Assembly: GCF_900113835.1 (NCBI RefSeq)
Contig: NZ_FOQV01000001.1
Span: forward strand, 310,001 to 374,000
Direction of reading: 5' to 3'
From: Allobosea sp. OK403
Lineage (GTDB): Bacteria > Pseudomonadota > Alphaproteobacteria > Rhizobiales > Beijerinckiaceae
Length of the DNA: 64,000 nucleotides
This document shows, in pieces, positions 17,615 through 26,467 of the stretch. The position numbers and the translations under genes are program-made. Numbering within the stretch: the first letter of the stretch is position 1; every line of letters starts with the position of its first letter. A model generated the notes under the pieces. The model was given only the letters and a program-made list of their open reading frames with translations. It was not told the DNA's origin and did no database searches.

Positions 17615-18550
17615 TCATAGGGATTGGCGATGGTCCGCGGGCCAGCGCGCCTTCAACGCCTGGATCTGTTCGTTGAGGACGCCGTAAACCGCAAAGGCGG
17701 CATCCGACAGCGCGACATTGTCGGGAATGCCGAGCGACATCGGCAGCGAGGCGCTGGCCGATGCGATGCGGCGGATGACCGGCTTCATGCCGACCAGCAG
17801 CGTACTCGCGATCGGCCATGGCAGGACCGTTGCGGCCATGCCTTCGAGAACGGCGGTCGCCAGCGTCGGCAGCGCGTGGATCTCGGCCACGACGCGCGCC
17901 CGCACGCCCGCCTCGCTGCAGGCCCGTTCGACGGCCTGACGCAGATAGGATTCGCGCGCCGGGAGCACCAGGTCGATCTTCGCGAGCTCGGACACGGAGA
18001 TCGCTGTTTCGCTCGCGCCGCCGAGATCGAAGGCAGGCGGCGCCACGAGATAGAACGGCTCGTCGAACAACGGCGTGTAGCTGAGCCCGCGCACGGGCGT
18101 GTCGCCATAGAGCACGGCCATGTCCATGCGGCCCTTCAGCGTCATTTCGCTCAGGGTCACGCCGAAACTGTCGAAGATGTTCAAAACGATGCCGGGAAAG
18201 CGGCTGCGCACCTCGCGCAGGAGCGCCGGCGCGATCAGGCTCGCGGTGCTCAGCGGCGCAAGGCCGACCGTGACATTGCCGGAGACCGCGGCGCCGGAGT
18301 CAAGGATGCTGCGCCGCGCCTCCTCGATCTGCCGTTGGACCATCTGCGCATAGCGGTAGAGGATCTGGCCGGCTTCGGTGGGCGTCACCCCGCGCGTGCT
18401 GCGGATCAGGAGCTGCTTCTTGAACTCCACCTCGAGGCTGGCGATCTGCTGGCTCAGGGCCGGCTGCGCGACATTGAGCACATTGGCCGCGCGCGTGACG
18501 CTGCCGAGATCGACGACCTTCAGGAAAGCTTCGAGACGTTTCGTGTCCAA
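17615..18550 (-). CDS. LysR family transcriptional regulator, paralogue 1
   Basis: A 311-residue LysR protein. The winged helix-turn-helix covers residues 1-60 (LGSVTRAANVLNVAQPALSQQ), followed by the linker helix and a periplasmic-binding-like effector domain. I place the start at the TTG at 18550, because the family begins DTKRLEAFLKVVDLGS; the next upstream starts add residues unlike the family. It closely resembles the LysR at 19554 (GVTPTEAG, VSVGLAP, ATVLPW-type segments are shared), so the pair arose by duplication. It lies 90 bases downstream of an SDR gene on the same strand. The LysR boxes at 19434, 20523 and 25100 are candidate targets. Confidence 0.88.
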   Translation of the reverse strand: MDTKRLEAFLKVVDLGSVTRAANVLNVAQPALSQQIASLEVEFKKQLLIRSTRGVTPTEAGQILYRYAQMVQRQIEEARRSILDSGAAVSGNVTVGLAPLSTASLIAPALLREVRSRFPGIVLNIFDSFGVTLSEMTLKGRMDMAVLYGDTPVRGLSYTPLFDEPFYLVAPPAFDLGGASETAISVSELAKIDLVLPARESYLRQAVERACSEAGVRARVVAEIHALPTLATAVLEGMAATVLPWPIASTLLVGMKPVIRRIASASASLPMSLGIPDNVALSDAAFAVYGVLNEQIQALKARWPADHRQSL

Positions 18551-18640
18551 GTGCGCTTCACCCCCGCAACGTATCCCCCGACGATGCGACAAGCGGGAGG
18601 GAAACGCGACAGGGAGGTTACGATCGCCGCAGACGCCGCG

Positions 18641-19333
18641 TCACAGCATCGGTTCGTACTGACAATGCACCAGCAATTCCGAAACCGCGGCATTGTTGGG
18701 CAGGCGCAGCAAGGTCTCGACGAGTTCGGCGAGATCGCCCGGCTGGGTCATCTCATGTCGCGGAATCTCGTCGTCCTTGAGCGTCATGTCGGTTGCGACA
18801 TAGCCCGGGCAGATCACGGTGGCGCGGATGCCGGCATCGCGCCCCTCGCGTCGGACGCCATGCGTCAGCGCCGCGACCGCGAATTTGGTCATGGCATAGC
18901 CGACATTCGAGGCGACGCGCTTGCTGGAGAGCGAGCCGAGATTGACGACGCGGCCATGACCGCACACGGCCAGATGCGGCAAAGCCGCCCGAATGACGCG
19001 CAGCGGTCCCTTCACATTGATCCGCCACATCTCGTCGAGGAGGTCTTCGCCCTCGTCGGAAACCCTGACCTTCGGGTTGATACCGGCGGCGTTCACCAGG
19101 GCATCGATCTGCCCGAAGCGTTCCAGCGTGGCCGCGACCCAGGCTTCCGCGGAGCCGGCTTCCTCGGCGTCGTAGCGGTGGACCAGTTCGTTTTCGCCAG
19201 CGAGCGCCGGGTCGGGACTGCGCATGCCGGACGAAACCCTGAAGCCGCGGTTCAGCAGCCGCTCAGTGACGGCGCGCCCGATGCCGCGCGAGGCTCCCGA
19301 CACCATGACCACACGGCCTGCAGGTTCCAGCAT
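18641..19333 (-). CDS. SDR family NAD(P)-dependent oxidoreductase
   Basis: A 230-residue short-chain dehydrogenase. The cofactor motif SGASRGIG is at residues 12-19 (Ser in place of the usual first Thr), NAAG follows the fourth strand, and the catalytic Ser and YAMTK motif are present. The ATG at 19333 is chosen because the fold begins there. The gene is divergent from the LysR gene at 19554 with a LysR-type box between them, and is followed on the same strand by the paralogous LysR gene. The substrate, an alcohol, hydroxy acid or ketone, cannot be read from the sequence. Confidence 0.87.
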   Translation of the reverse strand: MLEPAGRVVMVSGASRGIGRAVTERLLNRGFRVSSGMRSPDPALAGENELVHRYDAEEAGSAEAWVAATLERFGQIDALVNAAGINPKVRVSDEGEDLLDEMWRINVKGPLRVIRAALPHLAVCGHGRVVNLGSLSSKRVASNVGYAMTKFAVAALTHGVRREGRDAGIRATVICPGYVATDMTLKDDEIPRHEMTQPGDLAELVETLLRLPNNAAVSELLVHCQYEPML

Positions 19334-19433
19334 GGCTCGATCTCTCCATCTCGGGCGCAGCGTTGGATCCGTGCGCAGACCGCCGAAGTCTAGGTCCGGT
19401 CGAGCGGTGGCGGCCAAGATGATCTGCATCTGG

Positions 19434-19456
19434 CGCCATAAGCGCCGCCTATGGCG
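19434..19456. promoter_or_regulatory. LysR-type box 1 (SDR/LysR divergent region)
   Basis: CGCCATA, nine bases, TATGGCG: a perfect interrupted palindrome with the T-N11-A core of LysR sites. It lies between the divergent SDR and LysR genes. Related boxes are at 20523 and 25100. Confidence 0.6.
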
Positions 19457-19553
19457 GGGCCGGCGAGGGCGGGTCGCTTGCGGCCTCCGCGCCCTTCCCC
19501 CTAGATGCTTCCGGCAAGGCAGATTTGACGGCGCTCCGGCGGGGTGAGGTTCA

Positions 19554-20498
19554 GTGGATACGCGACGCCTGAAATCGTTCCTGAAGATCGTCGACACCGG
19601 CAGCCTGACGAGGGCGGCTGCGGCGCTCAACATCGCCCAGCCCGCGCTGAGCCAGCAACTGGTCAGCCTGGAAAACCACTTCAAGCAGAAGCTCCTGATC
19701 CGCAGCCAGCAGGGCGTCACGCCGACGGAGGCCGGGCTCGTGCTCTATCGGCATGCGCGCACGATCCTGAAGCAGCTCGAGCACGCCGAGAACGACGTCA
19801 AGCGCGCCGCGACGACTCTGAGCGGCGCGGTCTCGGTCGGGCTTGCGCCCTATAGCGCCGGCTCGACCTTGTCCCTGAGCCTGCTGACGGCGGCGCGCGA
19901 AAAGCATCCCGACATCCTGCTGCACATCAATGAGGGGTTCGGCGGCCCCTTCAGCGAACTGATCATGACCGGGCGGTTGGATATGGCGGTCATGCATGGC
20001 GCCGGGCCGATGCGCGGGCTCAGTTTCCAGCCGCTTCTGGTCGAGGAATTCGTCCTTGTTGCGCCGCTGGCGGTGCCTCTGCCGGGAAACCCGGACGAGC
20101 CGATGTCCCTGGGCGAGCTCGTCGACATGCCGTTGATGCTCCCCAGCAGGGTGAATTTCGTCCGCAAGGCTGTCGATGCGGCCTTTGCAGGTATTCGTCA
20201 CGATCCGCGCCTCGTCGCGGAGATTGAGTCGCTCGGCACGCTTCGCGATGCGGTCAGCGAAGGCGCCGGAGCCACGATCCTGCCCTGGTCGGTTGCGAAC
20301 CAGGTTGTCGTGCCGGGACGCTCCGTGATCCGCCAGATCGCATCACCGAAGATCGAGGACACCGTCTCGCTATGCGTGTCCGATTTGATCCCGCTGTCGG
20401 AGGCGGCCGTCGCCATCCGCGGCATCCTGTTCGAGATCGCGACGCAGGCGGTCTTGTCGGGTCGGCTCTCGGCAGCAAAGAAAGACGCGGCGAAATAA
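19554..20498 (+). CDS. LysR family transcriptional regulator, paralogue 2
   Basis: A 314-residue LysR protein starting with GTG (DTRRLKSFLKIVDTGS). Helix-turn-helix at about 18-40 (TRAAAALNIAQPALSQQ) and a LysR substrate domain from about residue 90. It is the same type as the regulator at 17615 and, like it, resembles the Nac/CbbR-like group. It is divergent from the SDR gene at 18641 and is followed on the same strand, after 138 bases, by an SDR gene and the biotin carboxylase genes. It is the nearest candidate to control the boxes at 19434 and 20523. Confidence 0.88.
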   Translation: MDTRRLKSFLKIVDTGSLTRAAAALNIAQPALSQQLVSLENHFKQKLLIRSQQGVTPTEAGLVLYRHARTILKQLEHAENDVKRAATTLSGAVSVGLAPYSAGSTLSLSLLTAAREKHPDILLHINEGFGGPFSELIMTGRLDMAVMHGAGPMRGLSFQPLLVEEFVLVAPLAVPLPGNPDEPMSLGELVDMPLMLPSRVNFVRKAVDAAFAGIRHDPRLVAEIESLGTLRDAVSEGAGATILPWSVANQVVVPGRSVIRQIASPKIEDTVSLCVSDLIPLSEAAVAIRGILFEIATQAVLSGRLSAAKKDAAK

Positions 20499-20522
20499 CT
20501 CCTGCCTTTCCTGGGATCGGGT

Positions 20523-20541
20523 CATCGCCCTGGCTTATGGC
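20523..20541. promoter_or_regulatory. LysR-type box 2 (before SDR-accB-accC)
   Basis: CATC, nine bases, TATGGC. It keeps the CAT-N10-TATGGC pattern of the boxes at 19434 and 25100 and lies about 95 bases before the SDR start. The left half is imperfect (CATC rather than CATA). Confidence 0.45.
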
Positions 20542-20636
20542 CTCAGAGCGAATTGGTTGTGTTCAAGGCCCCATGGCGATCCTAGCTTGATGTCGAGAGC
20601 CCGCATGGCGCGGGCCGAGCACGGGACCGTACGCAA

Positions 20637-21392
20637 GTGGCCTTTTCAGATTATCGGACCGCCCTGGTCACAGGGGCTTCGTCGGGCATCGGCGCGGCCA
20701 CGGTCAGGCGCCTGCGCAAGGAGGGGCTCGAGGTGCATGCGCTGGCGCGCGATGCGCAGCGACTCAAGGCGCTGGCCGACGAGACCGGCTGCCTGCCGCA
20801 TGCCCTGGATGTCAGCTCGGTCGACGACATCACCGCGCTTGCTTCCGAGCTCGCCATCGACGTCCTCATCAACAATGCCGGCCAATCGCGGCAGGGCGAC
20901 ATCCTGAACACCTCCGCGGCCGATGTGGATTCCCTCATCGACGTCAATCTGCGCGGCGTGCTGCATCTGACCCGCCTGTTCGTTCCCGGCATGCTGGAGC
21001 GCAATCGCGGCCATGTCGTCAACATCACCTCGATCGCCGCGCATTACGCCTTCCCCGGTGGCAACACCGTCTATCACGCGACCAAGGCCGGCGTTCACGC
21101 GCTGTCGAAGCAGCTGCGGACGCATCTCTACGGTTCGCGGGTGCGCGTGACCGAGATCTCCCCGGCCCGCGTCGAGACGGAGGTTTTCGCGCGTCTGCTC
21201 GGCGATCCCGTCGCGGCCCAGAAGCGCTTCTACGAGGGCTATGAGGCGCTGCAGCCCGAGGACATAGCGGATTCGATCGCCTTCGCGGTTGGATCGCCGG
21301 CGCGCATGAATGTCAGCTTCATGGAAGTGCTGCCGACCATGCAGGTGGTCGGTGGCCTGAATTTCGCCAAGAGCAACCCGGCGTCGGCCTAA
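20637..21392 (+). CDS. SDR family oxidoreductase
   Basis: A 251-residue short-chain dehydrogenase beginning with GTG. TGASSGIG is at residues 12-19, NNAGQS follows strand 4, and the catalytic Ser with YHATK is present. The C-terminal half keeps the substrate loop (ISPARVETEVFARLLG), similar to YdfG-like enzymes that act on hydroxy acids such as serine or 3-hydroxypropionate. It is the first gene of a unit with accB-like, accC-like and a carrier-like gene, so it may work on the product or precursor of the carboxylation reaction. Confidence 0.88.
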   Translation: MAFSDYRTALVTGASSGIGAATVRRLRKEGLEVHALARDAQRLKALADETGCLPHALDVSSVDDITALASELAIDVLINNAGQSRQGDILNTSAADVDSLIDVNLRGVLHLTRLFVPGMLERNRGHVVNITSIAAHYAFPGGNTVYHATKAGVHALSKQLRTHLYGSRVRVTEISPARVETEVFARLLGDPVAAQKRFYEGYEALQPEDIADSIAFAVGSPARMNVSFMEVLPTMQVVGGLNFAKSNPASA

Positions 21393-21434
21393 CTGCGGCC
21401 AGCTCTTACCTCATTGAAAGACCACGGTCCCGGG

Positions 21435-21887
21435 ATGGAACTCGCCAGGCTGAAGGCGCTGATCGATCTGGTCTCACGCTCGCGGATTTCCGAATTGGAG
21501 ATCACGGAAGCGGGTGAGCGCGTCCGCATCTGCAGATCGTCGCCTCCCTTCGCGGTGCCTGCAGCGGCTGGTCCCACCGAGCCACGACATGACCCGGCGG
21601 CAGAATTCCGGCGCCTGGGCGGCGCGGTGGACGTCCCGAGCGAGACGGACGGCCACATCGTCGTCGCGCCGATGTTCGGCATCTTCCATCGCGCGCCTTC
21701 GCCCGATTCAGCGCCATTCGTGGAGATCGGCCAAGTGGTCGCGCCGGGCCAGAAGCTCTGCATCATCGAGGCCATGAAGACGTTCAACACGATCGGTTCG
21801 GACGTAGCTGGAACGGTCGTCGAAATCCTCGTCGAGAGCGGGCAGGAGATCGAGGCCGGACGCCCCTTACTGCGGATCGCTCCGTGA
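21435..21887 (+). CDS. accB: Biotin carboxyl carrier protein (AccB-like)
   Basis: A 150-residue carrier. The C-terminal biotinyl domain has APMFGIFHRAPSPDSAPFVEIG and the biotin-accepting EAMK motif with Lys115, which a biotin ligase would modify. The N-terminal 40 residues (ELARLKALIDLVSRSRISELEI) are the usual AccB dimer helix, joined by a short Ala/Pro linker. Start at ATG 21435; a TTG seven codons earlier is an alternative. It shuttles carboxybiotin from the biotin carboxylase encoded next to the acceptor site. The local partner is probably PxpB/PxpC rather than AccA/AccD, which are absent; a role in fatty acid synthesis is less likely. Confidence 0.9.
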   Translation: MELARLKALIDLVSRSRISELEITEAGERVRICRSSPPFAVPAAAGPTEPRHDPAAEFRRLGGAVDVPSETDGHIVVAPMFGIFHRAPSPDSAPFVEIGQVVAPGQKLCIIEAMKTFNTIGSDVAGTVVEILVESGQEIEAGRPLLRIAP

Positions 21888-21938
21888 TGGGCGGGAGCAG
21901 CAGGCGACGCAGCTTGGCCGCCCGGTCGGGGCTGGCGC

Positions 21939-23300
21939 ATGTTCGATAATGTCCTGATCGCCAATCGTGGCGAGATCGCGCTGCGCATCCAGCGCGCCTG
22001 CCGAGCGCTCGGGCTGAAGACGATCGTTGCCCATTCCGAGGCCGATCGCGACGCCCGCTATGTCGCTCTTGCCGATCAGGCCATCTGCATCGGCCCCGCC
22101 GCGGCACGCCTCAGCTATCTCAGCCCTGCAGCGCTCCTGCTTGCAGCCGAAGCGACCGGCGCGCAGGCGATCCACCCGGGTTACGGCTTTCTCTCGGAGA
22201 ATGCGGGCTTCGCCGAGCAGGTCGAAGCCGCCGGCTTGAGCTTCATCGGTCCGACGGCCGCCTCCATCCGCATCATGGGCGACAAGGTCGCCGCCAAACG
22301 GGCCATGCGCGAGGCCGGTGTTCCTTGCGTCCCTGGACCCGACACCGCCTTGCCGGACGATGCCGGGGAGATCGCCGCCATTGCCGCGGAGATCGGCTAC
22401 CCCGTCATCGTCAAGGCGGCCGGCGGCGGCGGCGGGCGCGGCATGCGCGTCGTGCGCGTGCCCGGTGAGCTTGCGGAAGCCATCGCCGTGACCCGCGAGG
22501 AGGCGCAGCGCGCCTTCGCCAACCCCGAGATCTATATCGAGAAATTCCTCCAGCACCCCCGTCATGTCGAGATCCAGGTGCTGTGCGATCAGCATGGCAC
22601 GGCGCTGTGGCTGGGCGACCGCGACTGCTCCCTGCAGCGCCGCAATCAGAAGGTCGTCGAGGAGGCCCCGGCGCCGGGCATCGCGCGTGATCTGATCGCG
22701 CGGATCGGGGAGGCCTGCGTCGAGGCCTGCCGTCGGATCGGCTATCGCGGGGTCGGCACCTTCGAGTTCCTCTATGAGGACGAGGCCTTCTATTTCATCG
22801 AGATGAACACGCGGCTTCAGGTCGAACATCCTGTAACTGAGATGACGACCGGGCTCGATCTCGTCTGCGAGCAGATCCGCGTCGCGCGCGGCGAGCGCCT
22901 GGCCCTGACGCAGGCGGAGATCAAGCTGTCCGGGCATGCGATCGAATGCCGGATCAACGCCGAGGATCCGGAGAGTTTTTCAGCCTCTCCCGGCCGCGTC
23001 ACGCGCTGGGATCTGCCCGGCGGGATCGGCGTGCGCCTCGATTCCCATGTCGTCGCGGACTATGTCGTGCCGCCCCATTACGATTCCCTGATCGCCAAAC
23101 TGATCGTCCATGGCGCGACGCGGGAGGAGGCGTTGATCCGCGCCCGGATCGCCTTGTCCGAGATGAAGGTCGAAGGGATCAGCACCAATATCCCGCTCCA
23201 TCGCGAGATCCTGGAGGACGCGGATTTCGTCGCCGGCGGGGTCGATATTCACTTTCTGGAAAAGCGACTGGCGCTGCGTCAGCGGGCGGGGCGGCCATGA
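21939..23300 (+). CDS. accC: Biotin carboxylase (AccC-like)
   Basis: A 453-residue ATP-grasp enzyme that carboxylates biotin on the carrier protein using ATP and bicarbonate. It starts [17 protein letters not shown], has the glycine-rich loop [13 protein letters not shown], the [12 protein letters not shown] segment and the catalytic [15 protein letters not shown] motif. Length and motifs are complete. It follows accB by about 50 bases and overlaps the next gene by four bases. As no carboxyltransferase of the AccD/PccB kind is near, it is probably a second, substrate-specific biotin carboxylase rather than the housekeeping AccC. Confidence 0.93.
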   Translation: MFDNVLIANRGEIALRIQRACRALGLKTIVAHSEADRDARYVALADQAICIGPAAARLSYLSPAALLLAAEATGAQAIHPGYGFLSENAGFAEQVEAAGLSFIGPTAASIRIMGDKVAAKRAMREAGVPCVPGPDTALPDDAGEIAAIAAEIGYPVIVKAAGGGGGRGMRVVRVPGELAEAIAVTREEAQRAFANPEIYIEKFLQHPRHVEIQVLCDQHGTALWLGDRDCSLQRRNQKVVEEAPAPGIARDLIARIGEACVEACRRIGYRGVGTFEFLYEDEAFYFIEMNTRLQVEHPVTEMTTGLDLVCEQIRVARGERLALTQAEIKLSGHAIECRINAEDPESFSASPGRVTRWDLPGGIGVRLDSHVVADYVVPPHYDSLIAKLIVHGATREEALIRARIALSEMKVEGISTNIPLHREILEDADFVAGGVDIHFLEKRLALRQRAGRP

Positions 23301-23719
23301 TGGAGATCGCCGAGATCGAACAATTGCTGCGCTGGCTGGAGGAGGCCGGCCTCGATTCCATCGAGATCGAAGGACCCGAGCATGGCCTGCGGTTGAGGCT
23401 GCAGCGCGATGCGGGCTCGGCTGAAGCCGGCGAGCCGTCCGCTGTCGAGCCGTCCGGCAGCTCGGAGCGGCGGCGGGACGACGCGACGGAGATCGTGGCG
23501 GCCCGGGGCCCCGGCCAGTTCCAGGATCGCCATCCCGCGCGCGAAAAGGCGTTCGTGCGCGTTGGAGACAGCGTCTGCTCCGGCGACATCCTCGCTTTGA
23601 TCCGGACCGGGCCGGTCTATGCCCCGGTCACCGCGCCGCGCGACGGTCGTGTCGAGCAGATCCTGGCGGCAGCTGGCGATTTGGTCGGTTTCGGATCGCT
23701 GCTGTTCCGGATTCGATAG
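23297..23719 (+). CDS. Biotinyl/lipoyl-domain protein lacking the biotin lysine
   Basis: A 140-residue protein laid out like AccB: an N-terminal helix ([20 protein letters not shown]), a charged linker, and a C-terminal barrel ([21 protein letters not shown]...[25 protein letters not shown]). Where AccB has EAMK the sequence is RTGP (residues 103-106 region), so the biotin-accepting lysine is gone. Everything else of the fold is kept, including the paired turn glycine (DG), so this is not random decay. Start ATG 23297 overlaps the accC stop (ATGA), so it is co-translated with accC. It may be a structural or scaffolding subunit of the carboxylase, or a carrier of a non-covalent ligand. Confidence 0.8.
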   Translation: MMEIAEIEQLLRWLEEAGLDSIEIEGPEHGLRLRLQRDAGSAEAGEPSAVEPSGSSERRRDDATEIVAARGPGQFQDRHPAREKAFVRVGDSVCSGDILALIRTGPVYAPVTAPRDGRVEQILAAAGDLVGFGSLLFRIR

Positions 23720-23774
23720 GCGTTCGCACCCGGGCGGCGCGCGCTAGCCGGGTCGCGGCGACTGCGGCCCGAAA

Positions 23775-24977
23775 TCAGCGCAGCCCGCTGCAGAACTCCT
23801 GGATGCGGCGGCAGCCTTCGCGCAGACTCTCCATGTCGGTCGCATAGGACACACGGAAATAGGGGCTCATTCCATAGGCCGAGCCCTGCACGGTCGCGAC
23901 ATGCTGTTCCTGGAGGAGAGCGAAGACGAAATCGGTGTCGGTCTCGATCTTACGCCCGCCCTTGCTGGTCCGGCCGATGCAGCCCGCGATGTTGGGGAAG
24001 ACATAGAAGGCCCCTTCCGGCTTGTGGCAGAGGACGCCGGCCGCCTGGTTGAGCTGCTCGACCACGAAATCGCGCCGCTCGCGATAGATCTCGGCGCGCT
24101 CGGCCAGCAGATCCTGCGGGCCGTCCAGGGCTGCGATCGCGGCAGCCTGGGCGAGCGTGCAGATGCCGTTGGTCGCCTGGCCCTGCATGTTGTTCATCAG
24201 GGCGATGAGGGATTTTGGGCCGCCGCAGAAGCCGACGCGCCAGCCCGTCATCGCATAGGCCTTTGAGGCGCCGTTGACCGTCAGCACCCGCTCCTTCAGG
24301 CGCGGCTCGACTTCGGCGAGGGTGCAGAATTCGAAGCCGTCATAGATCAGGTGCTCATACATATCGTCGGTCAGGACGGCGACATGGGGGTGGCGCAGCA
24401 GGACATCGGCGAGGGCCTGCATCTCGGCGCGCGAACAGGCCGCGCCTGTCGGGTTGTTCGGAAAGTTCAGGATCAGCCATTTCGTCCCGGGCGTGATCGC
24501 CGCTTCCAGATCCTCAGGCCGCAGCTTGAACTGGTTGTTCTCGGGGCAGGGTACCGCCACCGGCGTCGCCTGCGCGACCATGACCATGTCGGCATAGCTG
24601 ATCCAGCCGGGGGCGGGGATCACCACCTCGTCGCCGGGATTGCAGGTCGCCATGATGGCGTCGAAGATGATCTGCTTGCCGCCATTGCCGATCAGGATCT
24701 CGTCCAGTTCGTAGTCGAGCCTGTTGTCGCGCTTGAACTTGCGCTGGACCGCGGCCTTCAGCGCCTTCGTGCCGTCCTGGGGCGGGTATTTGGTGTCGCC
24801 GGCCAGGGCCGCGTTGTAAGCCGCCTCGATCGCATGGGCGGGCGTGGCGAAATCCGGTTCGCCCGATGACAGGCTGATGATCTTCACGCCCTGGGCGCGC
24901 AACTCACGGGCCCGGTCCGTCATGGCCGCGGATGCGGAAATCTTGACAGTTTTGATGCGGTCGGCGGCTTCGAACAT
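23775..24977 (-). CDS. Pyridoxal-phosphate aminotransferase class I (aspartate aminotransferase type)
   Basis: A 400-residue fold-type I aminotransferase. The PLP lysine is Lys239 in VNGASKAYAMTGWRVGF; NFPNNPTGA (171-179) and the C-terminal substrate Arg segment (YFRVSYATD) are present. It moves an amino group between an amino acid and a 2-oxo acid in the cytoplasm. It lies between the carboxylase unit and the Pot-type transporter on the opposite strand, with its start facing the LysR box at 25100. It is about as long as, and clearly related to, the aminotransferase at 37202-38422, but belongs to a different operon. Confidence 0.92.
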   Translation of the reverse strand: MFEAADRIKTVKISASAAMTDRARELRAQGVKIISLSSGEPDFATPAHAIEAAYNAALAGDTKYPPQDGTKALKAAVQRKFKRDNRLDYELDEILIGNGGKQIIFDAIMATCNPGDEVVIPAPGWISYADMVMVAQATPVAVPCPENNQFKLRPEDLEAAITPGTKWLILNFPNNPTGAACSRAEMQALADVLLRHPHVAVLTDDMYEHLIYDGFEFCTLAEVEPRLKERVLTVNGASKAYAMTGWRVGFCGGPKSLIALMNNMQGQATNGICTLAQAAAIAALDGPQDLLAERAEIYRERRDFVVEQLNQAAGVLCHKPEGAFYVFPNIAGCIGRTSKGGRKIETDTDFVFALLQEQHVATVQGSAYGMSPYFRVSYATDMESLREGCRRIQEFCSGLR

Positions 24978-25543
24978 CGAGATTTCACCTCACTGGGACC
25001 CGAGCGCGCATGCGCCGACAGGCCGGCCTCGCGGCCCTTGGACCGCTGTGAGGATAGGGCGCGAGGCGACGCGCCGCTAAGACGGGTTCGTTCTGACGTC
25101 ATAGCGCTTGCCTATGGCGCGGCCGCCGTCCGGGTATACAGCCGCCCGGCGGCAAGGCCGTGGCTTGCATGACCTGCTTTACCCAAGAGGTCGGTCACAA
25201 GTCGCCATACCGGGCTGGCTATGCCGCTTTCGTTGCCAACACGCTCAGATCCTCATCATCCCGGCATGGCACGGTCATAAGCAGGGCCGATGACCCTAAA
25301 CGAAGTTTGTCTTATCCGGGTTCGAGGGACGCGGATAAAAACAAGATGCAGGGGCGAGCCGCTTATCGGCAGCCAGGGGACACAGCCATCGGCGGCGGAG
25401 GTTCGGCCAGATGCTGCCGATGATCTCCGCGGCAGGTTCGCCGGCTCAGTGAAGACCGTTGACGGGCCGCGAGGTGCCGGTTCGAGCGTTTGGAACGACT
25501 AGAGACACCACGACGATCCGTTGACTCAGGAGACTGCTCCGGA
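24978..25543. other. Long intergenic region between aminotransferase and potB-like gene
   Basis: 566 bases with no convincing gene. It holds the LysR-type box at 25100 and a weak inverted repeat CTTATCC...GGATAAAA around 25313-25341. Divergent promoters for both flanking genes must lie here. Confidence 0.6.
25100..25119. promoter_or_regulatory. LysR-type box 3 (aminotransferase / transporter region)
   Basis: CATA, nine bases (GCGCTTGCC), TATGGCG. It matches the box at 19434 in both halves and in spacing, and shares the right-hand GCCTATGGCG block. It lies 123 bases before the aminotransferase start and about 425 bases before the permease start. Confidence 0.6.
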
Positions 25544-26467
25544 ATGACAGATGTCGCGCAAACGACCGCGCAAGCGCCAGGCGACCTTGATGAGCGCTCG
25601 CCTTGGCGCCTCACTTTGTCCGTCGGCTTCCTGGCCCTGCCGATGCTGGCCTTCCTGTCGATCTTCTTCTTCTACCCGGCCGCCAATCTGCTGTTTTACA
25701 GCTTCCTCTCGCAGGACGCGAAAGGCATCATCGGGCGGCCTTTCACCCTGTCGCACTATGTGCATATCGCCGAGATCGATCTCTATCTGAGGGTGTTCTG
25801 GAATACGCTGCAGATCGCCTTCGTCACCTCGATCGTCGCCATCGTGATGGCCTATCCGGTCGCCATCGTGATGGTCAAAAGCAACGCGATCGTGAACCGC
25901 GTGATCAGCCTGATCGTGATCGCACCGCTAATCGTCAGCGTCGTCGTCCGCGCCTATGGCTGGCAGCTCATCCTGGTCAACACGCCGACCGGATTGCTCA
26001 ACTGGCTGCTCCTGACGCTTCACATCATCAACGAGCCGCTGGAGCTGCTCTATACCAAGACGGCGGTCGTCATCGGCTCGCTGCACGTCTTCTTCCCGAT
26101 GATGGTGCTGCCGCTGGCCTCGGCGCTCGGCAAGATCGATCCCAATCTGGAGGATGCGGCCAGGATGCTCGGCGCGCCCTGGTGGAAGGTTTTCGCGCGG
26201 GTGACACTGCCTCTGAGCATTCCGGGGCTCGTCGCGGGCTTCACGCTGGTCTTCTCGCTGACCGCGGGCTCCTTCGTCATCCCCGTCCTGCTCGGTGGCA
26301 CCTCATCGACGATGCTCGGCAACCTGATCGAGCAGCAGATCTTCGTCGTCTATGACTGGCCCTTCGGCGCCACGATCGCGGTCGTGCTCGTCATCGTGGT
26401 CTTCGCGATCAACGCCTTGTCCATGCGCATCCTCGAAGGGCGCCGCTTCCGGAGGATCGCCTCATGA
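25544..26467 (+). CDS. ABC transporter permease (PotB type)
   Basis: A 307-residue inner-membrane permease of the spermidine/putrescine (PotB) group with about six helices, the first at about 24-46 (LTLSVGFLALPMLAFLSIFFF). The EAA loop reads EDAARMLGAPWWKVFARVTLP. Start ATG 25544 has CAGGAGA upstream. It overlaps the next permease gene by four bases and forms the transport channel with it. Confidence 0.9.
   Translation: MTDVAQTTAQAPGDLDERSPWRLTLSVGFLALPMLAFLSIFFFYPAANLLFYSFLSQDAKGIIGRPFTLSHYVHIAEIDLYLRVFWNTLQIAFVTSIVAIVMAYPVAIVMVKSNAIVNRVISLIVIAPLIVSVVVRAYGWQLILVNTPTGLLNWLLLTLHIINEPLELLYTKTAVVIGSLHVFFPMMVLPLASALGKIDPNLEDAARMLGAPWWKVFARVTLPLSIPGLVAGFTLVFSLTAGSFVIPVLLGGTSSTMLGNLIEQQIFVVYDWPFGATIAVVLVIVVFAINALSMRILEGRRFRRIAS

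Noticed and set aside
17624..19393. A 589-codon plus-strand frame across LysR and SDR genes
   Set aside because: It runs through two genes on the minus strand that both have complete family motifs; its product is compositionally biased.
25080..25543. Short plus-strand frames before the PotB-like gene
   Set aside because: They lack ribosome binding sites and domain-like sequence and lie in a region with regulatory signals.
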